Shown here piece by piece: positions 35,718-45,167 of a stretch of DNA of 64,000 bases; position 1 is the first letter of the stretch, and each line of letters starts with the position of its first letter. The position numbers and the translations under genes were made by a program. The stretch is from Paracrocinitomix mangrovi. Lineage in GTDB: Bacteria > Bacteroidota > Bacteroidia > Flavobacteriales_D > Crocinitomicaceae. Location: contig NZ_CP091819.1 of the NCBI RefSeq assembly GCF_019740355.2, forward strand, positions 3,596,001-3,660,000, given 5' to 3'. The notes under the pieces were generated by a model. It made no database searches and was not told the origin of the DNA. It saw nothing but the letters and a program-made list of their open reading frames with translations.

Positions 35718-36956
35718 TTAATGTGTATTGATGTATTTTTCTAATTCTTCTTTATCGTCAGAAAAAGTTAAAATCTCCATCAATTGATAGTAATCGCTTT
35801 TGTTCCAACATCTGTTATAAGCTGTTTTCAAAAAACTCAATTTTACATCAGAAAAAGTAATTTCGTTTGCCACAGTTTTAATTTGAGCAACAGACATGCA
35901 CTTGTTTTTTGCAGCAGCATTGGCTACTCTTTCTTGGTCATCAGAAAATGATTCGTTTTTTACTAATTCAGCTAAAGCTTTTGCTTCATCATCAGTAAAT
36001 GAGCAATCTTCAAGGGTAACTGTCAAATCTTCGTCTGCAAAGATGTTACCTTCATTAGAAGTGTTGTTTGTTGTTGTACCACTTGTGGTAGTCTCTTCGT
36101 AATAAGTAGTTGTTGTTGTACCTCCATTAGTTGTAGTGGTGCTTTCTTCGTAATAAGTAGAAGAATTTCCGTTTGATGAAGAGGTTGTAGTTGTTGAAGT
36201 AGTAGTTGATGAAGAACTGCTTGATGATGTTGTGTTCATATTTTCTCCATTACCACTAACATTCACATTTGAGTTGGCATTAATTCCATTTTCATTACCA
36301 TTTACTGAAGTATTCATGTTTTGATCAATCCCTGTTCCGGATACGTTCATATTTACGCTAGCTCCGTTTTCTGATTCATTGATTGAAATGTTCATGTTAA
36401 TACTCTCAGACCCATTTCCGTTTCCAACATTAGTGGAAGTTCCAACATTTTCTTCAGTAGTAGAAGTAGTAACCACTGTTGTAGTGGTCACAGTTTCTGT
36501 ACCTCCATTAACATTGCTGTTAAGCTGTTTGTTGCCACTGTTGTTCACTTGTGTGTTGCTTGTTGTTTCTGTAATTTCAGTTGGATGATATTGAACTATG
36601 GTTTGATCAGGAACAGAAGTACTGGTTCCTAGGGGAGTTTCTGAGTAAAATCTCATTTTGTAATTTCCCTTCTTCTCAATAATTCGGTAAGTAATCAATG
36701 AGTCATACTTAACGCCAATATTCTTGTCAATTTCAAAACTATTGTCTTCAGCAATGATTTTAGCACTGTAATAACGCTCCTTTAAACCGGTAACTTTAAC
36801 ATTGGTTTCAGCATTCATGTTTTGTCTGATTCCATTTAATACAACATAGAATTTTTTTCCTGTATTGGAATAAATGGTAACATCTCCTTGCCCTTGTCCC
36901 CAAAGGTTAGCTCCGATAAATAAAATGGTTAATAGTAAAAAGTTTTTCATATTCAT
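35718..36956 (-). CDS. Secreted DUF4476 protein with long Ser/Thr/Asn-rich linker
   Basis: 412 residues. Signal peptide (NFLLLTILFIGANLWGQ), an N-terminal beta-domain (VTIYSNTGKKFYVVLNGI) and then about 150 residues of low-complexity Asn/Ser/Thr/Gly. The C-terminal about 95 residues are DUF4476 (CSFTDDEAKALAELVKNESFSDDQ, cited in part, and ITFSDVKLSFLKTAYNRC), an all-helical domain with paired FSD motifs. The domain is common in Bacteroidota; function unknown. The low-complexity part is repeat-rich at the DNA level and probably unstable in length. Confidence 0.82.
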   Translation of the reverse strand: MNMKNFLLLTILFIGANLWGQGQGDVTIYSNTGKKFYVVLNGIRQNMNAETNVKVTGLKERYYSAKIIAEDNSFEIDKNIGVKYDSLITYRIIEKKGNYKMRFYSETPLGTSTSVPDQTIVQYHPTEITETTSNTQVNNSGNKQLNSNVNGGTETVTTTTVVTTSTTEENVGTSTNVGNGNGSESINMNISINESENGASVNMNVSGTGIDQNMNTSVNGNENGINANSNVNVSGNGENMNTTSSSSSSSTTTSTTTTSSSNGNSSTYYEESTTTTNGGTTTTTYYEETTTSGTTTNNTSNEGNIFADEDLTVTLEDCSFTDDEAKALAELVKNESFSDDQERVANAAAKNKCMSVAQIKTVANEITFSDVKLSFLKTAYNRCWNKSDYYQLMEILTFSDDKEELEKYINTH

Positions 36957-37010
36957 ATTAGATTAAAATTCGAATCCTACTTAGGCAATCTGTATGCCAA
37001 AAATTTTGCT

Positions 37011-38669
37011 TTAAGATATTTTTAACAACTGTTGAGCATTTTGCATAGCCGCATCAGTTATTTGTTCTCCGCTAATCATTTTTGCTAGTTCATTAATTCG
37101 TTCTTCTTGATTTAATTGGACTACAGCTGTAGTTGTTTTGTCTCCAATTACTTCTTTTTGAACGTGGTAATGCGTGTTTCCTTTGGCTGCTACTTGTGGC
37201 AAGTGAGTGATGGCAATCAATTGAATTTTGTTTCCCATTTTCACAAATTCGGCTGCAATTTTAGCGGCTACTTCACCGGATACACCTGTATCAATTTCAT
37301 CAAAAATGATGGTTGGTAAGTTTTTATGACTTGATAAAAGTGATAAAATTGCCAGCATCAGTCGTGATAATTCACCACCTGAAGCGATTTTTTTAATCGG
37401 TAAAAATTGGCCTCCTTTGTTCGTTTTAAAATTGAAAACAATCCCGTCGGTCCCATTAATACTCAATCGTTCCAGCTTTTCAAACACAATGTCCAACTCG
37501 GCATGTTCCATTCCAAGTTCAGCGAGGGTTTTATGAACAGATTCACAAATAACCGGAGCGGCTGCTTTTCTCTTTTTTGAGATGTTTTCTGCTTGTTTGG
37601 CAAGACTGGTTTTGTGTTGATTAATTTCAATTTCTAGTTGAGCAATTTTATCTTCTACTGAACCAATGTCGGATAATTGCCCTTCAAGTTTATCTCTCAA
37701 CTCTTTTAATTCAGTTACTTCACTCAAATTGTGCTTGAAAGTCAAAGAGTTTAAAAGTTCCATTTTTTCTTTAATCTCCTGAGCTTCGCCATCACCGAAA
37801 TCAACATCATTATCTGTGTTGTCTATTTCGTTAGCCAAGTCATCAAGTTCAATTTTTAAAGAAAGCAGTCTGCTGTGTATTTCGCCAAATCGTTTGTCAA
37901 AATCTTTAAGGCTTTCAAATGCTTCAAGAATAGTTTTGATACCAACTTGTGGACCAAATGATTCATTTTCTAATACCGATTTTGCCAATGAAAGTTGCTC
38001 GTTAATTTGTTCAGCATTTTCAATTTTGTCAGATTGAGATTGTAAGTCTTGGAGGTTGACATTGTCCAGATCAGCCATTTTTAGTTCATTCACTAAAAAT
38101 TCAACATAATCCTTTTCCTTTCTATTCTCCATCTCCTTCACCTTCAACTCAATTTGTTCATTTACCTTTTGACGGTATAATTTAAACTCTTGTCTATAAA
38201 CCGCAATATCTTCTTGATTCCCGGCAAGAGCATCAACTACATCCATTTGAAAATCCTGGCCAAATAATTCAAGCGTTTGATGCTGTGAATGAATTGTAAT
38301 CAGTTGATTTCCTAATTCTTTCATCTGTGTCATTTGCACAGGTGAGTCGTTGATGAATCCTCTTGATTTACCAGAAGGTGAAAACTCTCTTCTGATTATG
38401 CAAGTGCTTTCATAATCCAATTCATTTTCTTCGAAAAATGATTTCAATCCCAACTTTGAAATATCAAATTCTGCTTCTAAAAAGCACTTTTTCTCTGATT
38501 GTTTTAGAACTGTAGTATCGGCTCTTTCGCCCATTAATAATCCAAGCGCCTTTAGTAAAATGGATTTACCAGCACCTGTTTCACCTGTAATGGTAGAAAA
38601 TCCCTTATTGAATTGAATATTAACATTTTCTATAAGGGCATAATTAGATATCTCCAGACGATTCAACAT
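37011..38669 (-). CDS. recN: DNA repair protein RecN
   Basis: 552 residues, normal length. SMC-like ATPase: Walker A ITGETGAGKSILL (about residues 28-40) near the N-terminus, a long coiled coil in the middle, and the C-terminal signature IASGGELSRLMLA, then Walker B TIIFDEIDTGVSGEVA. RecN holds broken DNA ends together during double-strand break repair. It is the last gene of the bamD-rpoZ-coaBC-DUF4835-recN run, 83 bases after DUF4835. Confidence 0.96.
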   Translation of the reverse strand: MLNRLEISNYALIENVNIQFNKGFSTITGETGAGKSILLKALGLLMGERADTTVLKQSEKKCFLEAEFDISKLGLKSFFEENELDYESTCIIRREFSPSGKSRGFINDSPVQMTQMKELGNQLITIHSQHQTLELFGQDFQMDVVDALAGNQEDIAVYRQEFKLYRQKVNEQIELKVKEMENRKEKDYVEFLVNELKMADLDNVNLQDLQSQSDKIENAEQINEQLSLAKSVLENESFGPQVGIKTILEAFESLKDFDKRFGEIHSRLLSLKIELDDLANEIDNTDNDVDFGDGEAQEIKEKMELLNSLTFKHNLSEVTELKELRDKLEGQLSDIGSVEDKIAQLEIEINQHKTSLAKQAENISKKRKAAAPVICESVHKTLAELGMEHAELDIVFEKLERLSINGTDGIVFNFKTNKGGQFLPIKKIASGGELSRLMLAILSLLSSHKNLPTIIFDEIDTGVSGEVAAKIAAEFVKMGNKIQLIAITHLPQVAAKGNTHYHVQKEVIGDKTTTAVVQLNQEERINELAKMISGEQITDAAMQNAQQLLKIS

Positions 38670-38752
38670 ACAATTCTAAATTGAAATGTAAATATAAGCA
38701 GTAGTAAGATGAATTGGAAGAATCTTTATTAACAATCCCCGAAGAAGGGTGA

Positions 38753-39652
38753 TTAGTTCAAAATTTCCTGGTATTTGGAAGAGTTGGCAGGATCCAATCT
38801 TTTAAGTGCACTCACAGCTTTATTCTTTTCACTGATTTCAGCTTGAGAGAATAAATCAATTAATTCTTGTGATTTAGCTGTTAAAAACATTTGAAGGTTT
38901 AATGATCCCGGTCTTGATCTTTGAATAGGAATCAAGGATTCCATACAAGTTAAAACTTCGGCTCTTCCGCCTGCCAAATTATTATACATAACATCAAAAC
39001 CTTTTCTGTGATAATTGTAATAAGTTGTTCTTAAAGGCTTAAATACAGATTGAAGTGCATTGTCCACCATCCAGTATCGGTTGTTCTTTTTACCTGAAGG
39101 TAACCATCCCGGATCTCCAGAATTCTTGGCATTATTAGCAATTATCTGTGCTTTGGTAAAATAGGGTGTTCCACCTTCGGGTGAAAAGCTGTCGTAATCA
39201 TAGGCTAAAACCATGTAGGCATAAAAAGCTAAGATAGATGTCAAATTGCTTCTGTGCTGATCTATTGAGAACAATAGTGCAGTATTTCGGGCATAATCAA
39301 TCTTAAAGTTGTTGTCTACAAAGTTGAATAAATTGGTGTTGTATGCTGTGTTGTATACAGGTCTGGTTGATTGAACCTGAATTTTTCCTTCATAAGTGGT
39401 AGTTGAAGGGATATCCGTGATCGTAATCAATATGGACATATTGATACGTTCTTCAATTTCAAAAACGTCATTGGTCCAACGCGTATTATTCATGAAATCA
39501 TAAATAGCTCCCTGAAGCTCAGTAAAAACTTCTTTTTCTACAGGACCCACTTGCAGTGAAGGTGTGTTGATTACACTAACTTCACAGTTAAGCTCTTGAG
39601 CTACCGCTTTGGTACCAAGTACAATTGTTAATATGATCAATAAATTTTTCAA
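38753..39652 (-). CDS. DUF4835 family outer-membrane-associated protein (T9SS-linked, PorD-like)
   Basis: 299 residues with a signal peptide (LLIILTIVLGTKAVAQ). The body matches DUF4835: LNCEVSVINTPSLQ at the start and a conserved WTNDVFEIEERINMSI. The family is confined to Bacteroidota and sits next to coaBC and recN. I recall it being named PorD in connection with type IX secretion, which I treat as likely but unproven. It starts 11 bases after coaBC ends, so it is in the same operon. Confidence 0.85.
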   Translation of the reverse strand: MKNLLIILTIVLGTKAVAQELNCEVSVINTPSLQVGPVEKEVFTELQGAIYDFMNNTRWTNDVFEIEERINMSILITITDIPSTTTYEGKIQVQSTRPVYNTAYNTNLFNFVDNNFKIDYARNTALLFSIDQHRSNLTSILAFYAYMVLAYDYDSFSPEGGTPYFTKAQIIANNAKNSGDPGWLPSGKKNNRYWMVDNALQSVFKPLRTTYYNYHRKGFDVMYNNLAGGRAEVLTCMESLIPIQRSRPGSLNLQMFLTAKSQELIDLFSQAEISEKNKAVSALKRLDPANSSKYQEILN

Positions 39653-39663
39653 CGCTTACAAAT

Positions 39664-40884
39664 CTATAGCTTATCTGTTGAATTATCAATTAGATTGTTT
39701 TCAATTTCATCAACAATATCTGCTGCCACGTGTGATTTATCTTTTAACTCGAAAGATTTAATTTTATTGTCAGTACTCAAAAAACTTACTTTATTAGTTT
39801 CACCTCCAAATCCTGCGCCTTTATCTTTGAGCGAGTTTAGCACCAGTAAATCAAGGTTCTTTTTTGCTAGTTTTTTGAATCCATTTTCGGTTTCATTTTC
39901 AGTTTCTAAAGCAAATCCAACCAAATATTGATTCTTTTTATTGTTCCCTGCCCACAATAGGATGTCTGGGTTTTTAACCAGTTCTATTGTCATTTCATCT
40001 GAAGATTTTTTAATTTTTTCTTCAGCTTGATTTTTTGGACGATAATCAGCAACGGCAGCTGAAAAGATTCCGATATCCATTTGAGACCAAATCTTTTCTA
40101 CTACATCCATCATTTCTGTTGCAGCTTTAATTTGAATAACTTCTATGTTGGGATCTTTTACTTTGAAATTGGTAGGACCAGTAACCAAAGTGACTTTCGC
40201 ACCTCTAGCAGCACATTCATCTGCCAATAAAATTCCTGTTTTTCCACTTGAATGATTGCCTATAAATCTTACCGGATCTATAGCTTCATAAGTAGGGCCG
40301 CCAGTGATTAAAACATTTTTACCTTTTAAAACAGAATCCTCCATAAAGAATTCATGAATTAATTGAGCAATCACTTCTGGTTCTTCCATTCTCCCTTTTC
40401 CTTCTAATCCACTTGCCAATTCACCGGATGTTGGTTCAATTACGCTAACACCATTAGCTGCAATAGTTTTAAGATTATCGCTTGTGCTGAAGTGTTTGAA
40501 CATGTCTAAATCCATTGCAGGAGCTATCCAAACAGGACATTTGGCACTTAAATAAGTAGCAATTAAAAAATTATCAGCATTTCCGCTCACTAATTTAGAT
40601 AAGCTATTGGCAGAAACCGGGGCGATAATAAAAAGATCAGCCCATAAACCAAGGTCTACGTGATTTTCCCAAATGCCTTTTTCTTCATCCTTAACAAAGT
40701 CAATTGCTACCGGATTTTTGGATAGGGTAGAAAGGGTGAGAGGTGAAATAAAGTCACAAGCCGAATGGGTCATTACAACTTTAACCTCAGCACCTAATTT
40801 TATAAGTTCTCTTACTAAATAAGCCGATTTATAGGCCGCGATACTCCCGGTAACGCCTACTAAGATCTTTTTCCCGGAAAGCAT
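39664..40884 (-). CDS. coaBC: CoaBC: phosphopantothenoylcysteine decarboxylase/synthetase
   Basis: 406 residues with both domains. The N-terminal CoaC flavoprotein part has GVTGSIAAYKSAYLVR, the FMN-binding SANSLSKLVSG and PAMDLDMF. The C-terminal CoaB part begins ITGGPTYEAIDPVRFI, with SSGKTG and, later, AAVADYRP. CoaB couples cysteine to 4'-phosphopantothenate with CTP, and CoaC decarboxylates the product to 4'-phosphopantetheine for CoA synthesis. It lies eight bases after rpoZ in the bamD operon. Confidence 0.96.
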   Translation of the reverse strand: MLSGKKILVGVTGSIAAYKSAYLVRELIKLGAEVKVVMTHSACDFISPLTLSTLSKNPVAIDFVKDEEKGIWENHVDLGLWADLFIIAPVSANSLSKLVSGNADNFLIATYLSAKCPVWIAPAMDLDMFKHFSTSDNLKTIAANGVSVIEPTSGELASGLEGKGRMEEPEVIAQLIHEFFMEDSVLKGKNVLITGGPTYEAIDPVRFIGNHSSGKTGILLADECAARGAKVTLVTGPTNFKVKDPNIEVIQIKAATEMMDVVEKIWSQMDIGIFSAAVADYRPKNQAEEKIKKSSDEMTIELVKNPDILLWAGNNKKNQYLVGFALETENETENGFKKLAKKNLDLLVLNSLKDKGAGFGGETNKVSFLSTDNKIKSFELKDKSHVAADIVDEIENNLIDNSTDKL

Positions 40885-40892
40885 GAATGGAT

Positions 40893-41240
40893 TTAGTCTT
40901 CTTGTCCTGCTTCGATTGCTTCGTTAGCATCTCTTACATAGATCTTATCTTCAAGATACTCTTGGATAGCAATAGCAACAGGCTTTGGAAGGCTTTCGTA
41001 GAATTTAGAGATTTCAATTTGCTCTCTATTTTCGAAAATTTCTTCCAAGTTATCTGTAGTTGAAGCAAATTCAGCCAATTTCTTTGTCAACTCATCTTTC
41101 ATCTCTGCAGAAATCTGGTTTGATCTCTTTGAAATTGCAATCAACGCTTTGTAAATATTACCTGATTTTTCAGAAAAATCAGATGAATCTCTAGTTACAG
41201 TTGTTCTTTCAGCGTTGGTATTTTTGTAGTTAATGCTCAT
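40893..41240 (-). CDS. rpoZ: RNA polymerase omega subunit (Bacteroidota type)
   Basis: 115 residues. Bacteroidota omega proteins are longer than in E. coli; this one has GNIYKALIAISKRSNQIS, the helix that in omega wraps the beta' tail (NiYea... in the family), and a charged C-terminus. Its place between bamD and coaBC is the standard location in the phylum. It supports assembly and stability of RNA polymerase. Confidence 0.85.
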   Translation of the reverse strand: MSINYKNTNAERTTVTRDSSDFSEKSGNIYKALIAISKRSNQISAEMKDELTKKLAEFASTTDNLEEIFENREQIEISKFYESLPKPVAIAIQEYLEDKIYVRDANEAIEAGQED

Positions 41241-41253
41241 CTCTCTTATTTAT

Positions 41254-42069
41254 CTATTGACTACTACTTTCTTTAATTTTAGTCAGTTCCTGCTCTGTTT
41301 TTTCTTTGTAACTCTCTACCTCAGTGGAGTGTCCAGATTCAGGAAATGCGGCTACAAAGGTACGATATCTTTTCAATGTTTCTTCTAATCTCTCTTTCTT
41401 TTTTGACTCAATACTATTAATTGCCAAAAAATAGCTGCTTTTCACAGCATGGAACAGTATGCTTTCTTTGTATTGAGATTCCGGATATTTCTCCAAAGTT
41501 CCTTCTAAAGCAACTACTGCCGCTTTGTAGTTTTCAGTTTTGTAATACAACATGGCATTTTCATATTGCTTCAATTCCAACTTCCCTCTTAATCTATCCA
41601 TGATTTGATTACAAGTATCAATGCGTGTACTGTTTGGGTACAGATCAATGAAGATTTGTAATTCGTCTAATGCATTTAAAGTTTCTGTTTGATCTAACTT
41701 GTAGTTAGGTGAGTTTTGAACTGCGCACAATGCACTTAAAAAAGCGGCTTTTTCATTGAATTTACTTGTAGGATATTGACGGATAAATCTTTTAAAGTAG
41801 TATCCGGCCAAATAATAGTCCCCCAATTCGTAGTTAGACATGCAATAATAGAAGTATAACTTTTCGCCTTCTGATGTTATTTTATAAAATGGAATGACGT
41901 CTTCAAGCAAAGTGACGCTTTTCAAGTAATCTTCTTCTTCGTAATATTTTAAAGCCGCATTCTTTTTGCGTTCGTTATCACCGCTTTTAAGTATTTGATT
42001 ATACTCTGAGCATGACAACATCAACAAGGCAACCAGTGACATTAAAATTGTTTTCGACAGCTTTATCAT
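41254..42069 (-). CDS. bamD: BamD-like outer membrane assembly lipoprotein
   Basis: 271 residues. Lipobox LLMLSCSEY after a short signal peptide, then TPR-type repeats: YYEEEDYLKSVTLLEDVIP, YYCMSNYELGDYYLAGYYF and NYKAAVVALEGTLEKYPES. This is the tetratricopeptide lipoprotein that works with BamA to insert barrels into the outer membrane. First gene of the five-gene operon ending with recN. Confidence 0.93.
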   Translation of the reverse strand: MIKLSKTILMSLVALLMLSCSEYNQILKSGDNERKKNAALKYYEEEDYLKSVTLLEDVIPFYKITSEGEKLYFYYCMSNYELGDYYLAGYYFKRFIRQYPTSKFNEKAAFLSALCAVQNSPNYKLDQTETLNALDELQIFIDLYPNSTRIDTCNQIMDRLRGKLELKQYENAMLYYKTENYKAAVVALEGTLEKYPESQYKESILFHAVKSSYFLAINSIESKKKERLEETLKRYRTFVAAFPESGHSTEVESYKEKTEQELTKIKESSSQ

Positions 42070-42129
42070 TCTTATTTTAGTCTATTTAGCGGGTAGATTA
42101 TTACGTCACATCCGCCATAAATATTGCGC

Positions 42130-42137
42130 CAAAGATA
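42130..42137 (-). promoter_or_regulatory. -7 element (TATCTTTG, minus strand) of the bamD operon
   Basis: CAAAGATA on the plus strand is TATCTTTG on the coding strand, a perfect TAnnTTTG box about 60 bases before the bamD start. A CAAA at 42162-42165 is a -33 candidate at a slightly long spacing of 24. Confidence 0.45.
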
Positions 42138-42285
42138 ATGTATTCAGTTGTTAAAAAATGTCAAATTGTTCACTAACCGAACTTAAAAATGTGAATAAAA
42201 ATTTCACAATCCTTGTGTTTGTTCGAATTTTCGGCCTATTTTCGCACCATAATTACTCACGCGCGACGTGAAGGAAATTAAAATT

Positions 42286-43551
42286 ATGGCGTTAGATATA
42301 TTTGAGAAGATTAAGGCAAACAGAGGACCAATAGGTCAACATGCCAAAGGAGTACACGGATATTTTACTTTTCCAAAATTGGAAGGTGAAATTGGAAACA
42401 AAATGACGTTTAGAGGTAAGGAATGTCTAGTATGGAGTGTTAACAACTACTTAGGATTAGCAAATGATCCTGAAGTGAGAAAAGCGGATGCGGATGCGTC
42501 AGCTCAGTGGGGACTTGCTTATCCTATGGGATCTAGAATGATGACTGGTCAAACTTCAGAGCACGAAGCTTTGGAGCGTGAGTTATCAGATTTCATGCAA
42601 AAAGAAGATACTATCCTTTTAAACTTCGGATACCAGGGGATGTTATCAGCAATTGATTGTCTAGTTGATAGAAAAGACGTAATTGTTTATGATAGTGAGT
42701 CTCATGCTTGTATCATTGATGGTGTAAGATTACACGCAGGAAAAAGATTTGTTTTCCAACACAATGACATGGCTAGCTTCGAAAAACAAATGGAGCGTGC
42801 TACTAAATTAGCTCAAGAGACTGGTGGAGGTATCATGGTTATTACTGAAGGTGTTTTCGGTATGGCTGGAGACCAAGGTCTTTTAAAAGAAATTATTGAG
42901 TACAGAAAATCTGGAAAATACGATTTCAGATTGTTCGTTGATGATGCTCACGGTTTCGGAACTTTAGGTAAAACAGGAATGGGAACCGGTGAAGAACAAG
43001 GTTGTCATGACGGAATTGATATCTATTTTGGAACATTCGCTAAATCAATGGCATCAATTGGAGCTTTTATTTCTTCAACTGAGGATGTGATTGAATTTAT
43101 GAGATACAACATGAGATCTCAAATGTTTGCAAAATCATTACCAATGCCTTTGGTTGTTGGAGCAAGAAAACGTCTTGAAATGTTGAGAACTCAACCAAGA
43201 CACAAAGAAAACTTGTGGAAAATTGCAACTGCATTACAAACAGGATTGAAAAATTCAGGATTTGATATAGGAAGAACTAATTCTCCTGTAACTCCTGTAT
43301 TCCTTAAAGGAACATTAGGTGAAGCAACTAATATTACATTTGATTTGAGAGAGAATTATGGAATTTTCTGTTCAATCGTTGTTTATCCGGTTGTACCTAA
43401 AGATGTGATCATGCTAAGAATGATCCCTACTGCAGTTCATACAATGGAAGATGTTGAATATACTATTGAAACTTTCAAGAAAGTACAAGAAGGACTAAAA
43501 TCTGGAAAATACAAAGCTGAACAGTTGAAAGTAGTAGAAACTGATAAATAG
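42286..43551 (+). CDS. Alpha-oxoamine synthase (serine or cysteate palmitoyltransferase-like)
   Basis: 421 residues from ATG 42286; the frame starts with a GTG at 42268, but the ATG gives the usual start MALDIFEKIK. Fold type I PLP enzyme: SVNNYLGLANDP, YDSESHACIIDGVRL with the stacking histidine, VDDAHGFGTLG, and the PLP lysine in GTFAKSMASIGAF. The family condenses an amino acid with acyl-CoA. In Bacteroidota, serine gives sphingolipids and cysteate gives sulfonolipids (capnine). This sequence belongs to the type widespread in Flavobacteriia; which amino acid it uses cannot be told. It may start lipid synthesis needed for gliding. Confidence 0.85.
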   Translation: MALDIFEKIKANRGPIGQHAKGVHGYFTFPKLEGEIGNKMTFRGKECLVWSVNNYLGLANDPEVRKADADASAQWGLAYPMGSRMMTGQTSEHEALERELSDFMQKEDTILLNFGYQGMLSAIDCLVDRKDVIVYDSESHACIIDGVRLHAGKRFVFQHNDMASFEKQMERATKLAQETGGGIMVITEGVFGMAGDQGLLKEIIEYRKSGKYDFRLFVDDAHGFGTLGKTGMGTGEEQGCHDGIDIYFGTFAKSMASIGAFISSTEDVIEFMRYNMRSQMFAKSLPMPLVVGARKRLEMLRTQPRHKENLWKIATALQTGLKNSGFDIGRTNSPVTPVFLKGTLGEATNITFDLRENYGIFCSIVVYPVVPKDVIMLRMIPTAVHTMEDVEYTIETFKKVQEGLKSGKYKAEQLKVVETDK

Positions 43552-43590
43552 GGCACGCGCTGTGTCTTACCGATAATATTCGGTGAATAG

Positions 43591-43629
43591 GAAACCCCTG
43601 ACAACTACTACGTCAGGGGTTTCTTTTTT
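43591..43629. terminator. Hairpin terminator after the oxoamine synthase gene
   Basis: GAAACCCCTGAC / GTCAGGGGTTTC, a perfect 12-bp stem with a nine-base loop and six Ts. It also reads as an A-run terminator for the convergent gene. Confidence 0.92.
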
Positions 43630-43643
43630 ATTATAGGTCTATT

Positions 43644-44105
43644 TTACTTGTCCAAAGCTTCTTGACCAAGTCTTATTATATCACGAGCCGACATATTGCC
43701 CGAGCCCGAATGAATTAATACTTCATTTTTATCTATAAAATACAAAGTAGGGTATCCCTTTAGATTATATTTTTTGCTCAATCTTGGACCATTGGGATTT
43801 TTTTCCATGTCCATTTTGAAATTGATGAATTTTCTATTGAAGAACTCAACCACTTTAATATTGGAAAAGGTATCTCTTTCCAGAATTTTGCAAAATCCAC
43901 ACCAGGAAGCCATGGCATCTAAAAAAATCAGTTTGTCCTCCTCGTCTGCCTTTTTAAGCGCTTCTTGCCAACTACCTTCAAAGAATTTAATCTCTTCTTC
44001 TTCAACAGATTTGTCCTGTGGATTGTGCTGATTTAAGGATCTATCATAGGTAAATCCAAATAATAAAGAAGCACTAAATAATATGACAATAGACAAATTC
44101 TTCAT
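43644..44105 (-). CDS. Periplasmic thioredoxin-like protein
   Basis: 153 residues. A signal peptide (NLSIVILFSASLLFGFT) is followed by a thioredoxin fold with the active-site motif ASWCGFCKILE (about residues 70-75), CGFC rather than CGPC, and the cis-proline in YPTLYFID. The N-terminal region EEEIKFFEGSWQEAL resembles the thioredoxin_7/DsbD-gamma group that works as thiol-disulfide oxidoreductases in the periplasm. Convergent with the oxoamine synthase gene, separated by the terminator. Confidence 0.85.
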   Translation of the reverse strand: MKNLSIVILFSASLLFGFTYDRSLNQHNPQDKSVEEEEIKFFEGSWQEALKKADEEDKLIFLDAMASWCGFCKILERDTFSNIKVVEFFNRKFINFKMDMEKNPNGPRLSKKYNLKGYPTLYFIDKNEVLIHSGSGNMSARDIIRLGQEALDK

Positions 44106-44174
44106 TTTAATTCTGTTAACTTTAATACGTCCAATTTATTATTGGTTACCCTTTAATACTCAAAAAATATTCCA

Positions 44175-45167
44175 ATGTTAAACGATCTTATTATTGTTGA
44201 CGGTGTGTCTGACGAGTACTTACGCAAGATAAAGGCGTTTGTAAGATTGTGGAATGATGCGTCTGAAACAATAACAGTGAGTACATCCGGCTCTACCGGA
44301 ACTCCTAAAGAGATTGAATTGAGTAAAAAACGAGTGAGGGCATCTGCCAATTATACAGCTAAGTTTTTTGGTTTTGAAAAAGGTCAAACTGCATTGTTGA
44401 ACTTATCTCCGGATTACATTGCTGGAAAATTAATGATAGTAAGAGCCATTGAGAACAACATGAATCTTATGATTGCTCCATTATCAGGTGATCCATTAAA
44501 AAATGTGAATGACGAGCCTATTGCGTTTGGAGCGTTTGTGCCCGCTCAGATCAATGAAATTTTAAAGAATGAGCATTCTAAGGAGATATTGGCACGAATT
44601 GGAAATGTAATCATTGGAGGTGCACCTATCTCACCTGAAGTAGAAAACGAACTGACAGCCATTAGCTCAAAAATCTATGCTTCATTTGGAATGACTGAAA
44701 CTATCACACATTTTGCCTTGAGAAGATTAGGAACTCCAATTTATAATTGTCTTGATGGTTATAAAATAGCATTAGATAAAAGGTCATGTCTGGTAGTAAA
44801 AAAGAACAAAGTGGTGGAGAAAACACTCGTCACAAATGATGTGATTGATTATATCAATTCAACCACTTTTAAATGGAAAGGAAGATTAGACAATGTGATC
44901 AATTCAGGTGGAATAAAAATCTATCCTGAAAAAATAGAAAAAATGATCGCTCATTTATTGCCTGACAATCGTTTTTATGTGACTTCTAAAAAGGATGATA
45001 AGTTTGGTGAAGTTGCGGTCCTTGTGGTTGAGGGAGAGGTTGATAATGAAAAATTGCTGAATGACGCAAAGGATTCTGTTCCGCGTTATCATGCTCCAAA
45101 AGAAGTGATAGTAGAAGATGTTTTAGAAGAAACACCTACGCAAAAAATCATTCGTAAAAAGTTTTAA
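44175..45167 (+). CDS. menE: o-Succinylbenzoate-CoA ligase (MenE-like, AMP-binding)
   Basis: 330 residues, the short form of AMP-forming ligases seen as MenE in Bacteroidota. P-loop STSGSTGTPKEIELSK (about residues 36-51), the A5-type motif IYASFGMTETITHFA, and ending TPTQKIIRKKF with the catalytic C-terminal lysine. MenE activates o-succinylbenzoate in menaquinone synthesis. No other men gene is in the window, so the assignment rests on the compact size and general motif; another small acyl-CoA ligase is possible. Its stop overlaps the stop of the convergent CPBP gene (TTAA). Confidence 0.75.
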   Translation: MLNDLIIVDGVSDEYLRKIKAFVRLWNDASETITVSTSGSTGTPKEIELSKKRVRASANYTAKFFGFEKGQTALLNLSPDYIAGKLMIVRAIENNMNLMIAPLSGDPLKNVNDEPIAFGAFVPAQINEILKNEHSKEILARIGNVIIGGAPISPEVENELTAISSKIYASFGMTETITHFALRRLGTPIYNCLDGYKIALDKRSCLVVKKNKVVEKTLVTNDVIDYINSTTFKWKGRLDNVINSGGIKIYPEKIEKMIAHLLPDNRFYVTSKKDDKFGEVAVLVVEGEVDNEKLLNDAKDSVPRYHAPKEVIVEDVLEETPTQKIIRKKF

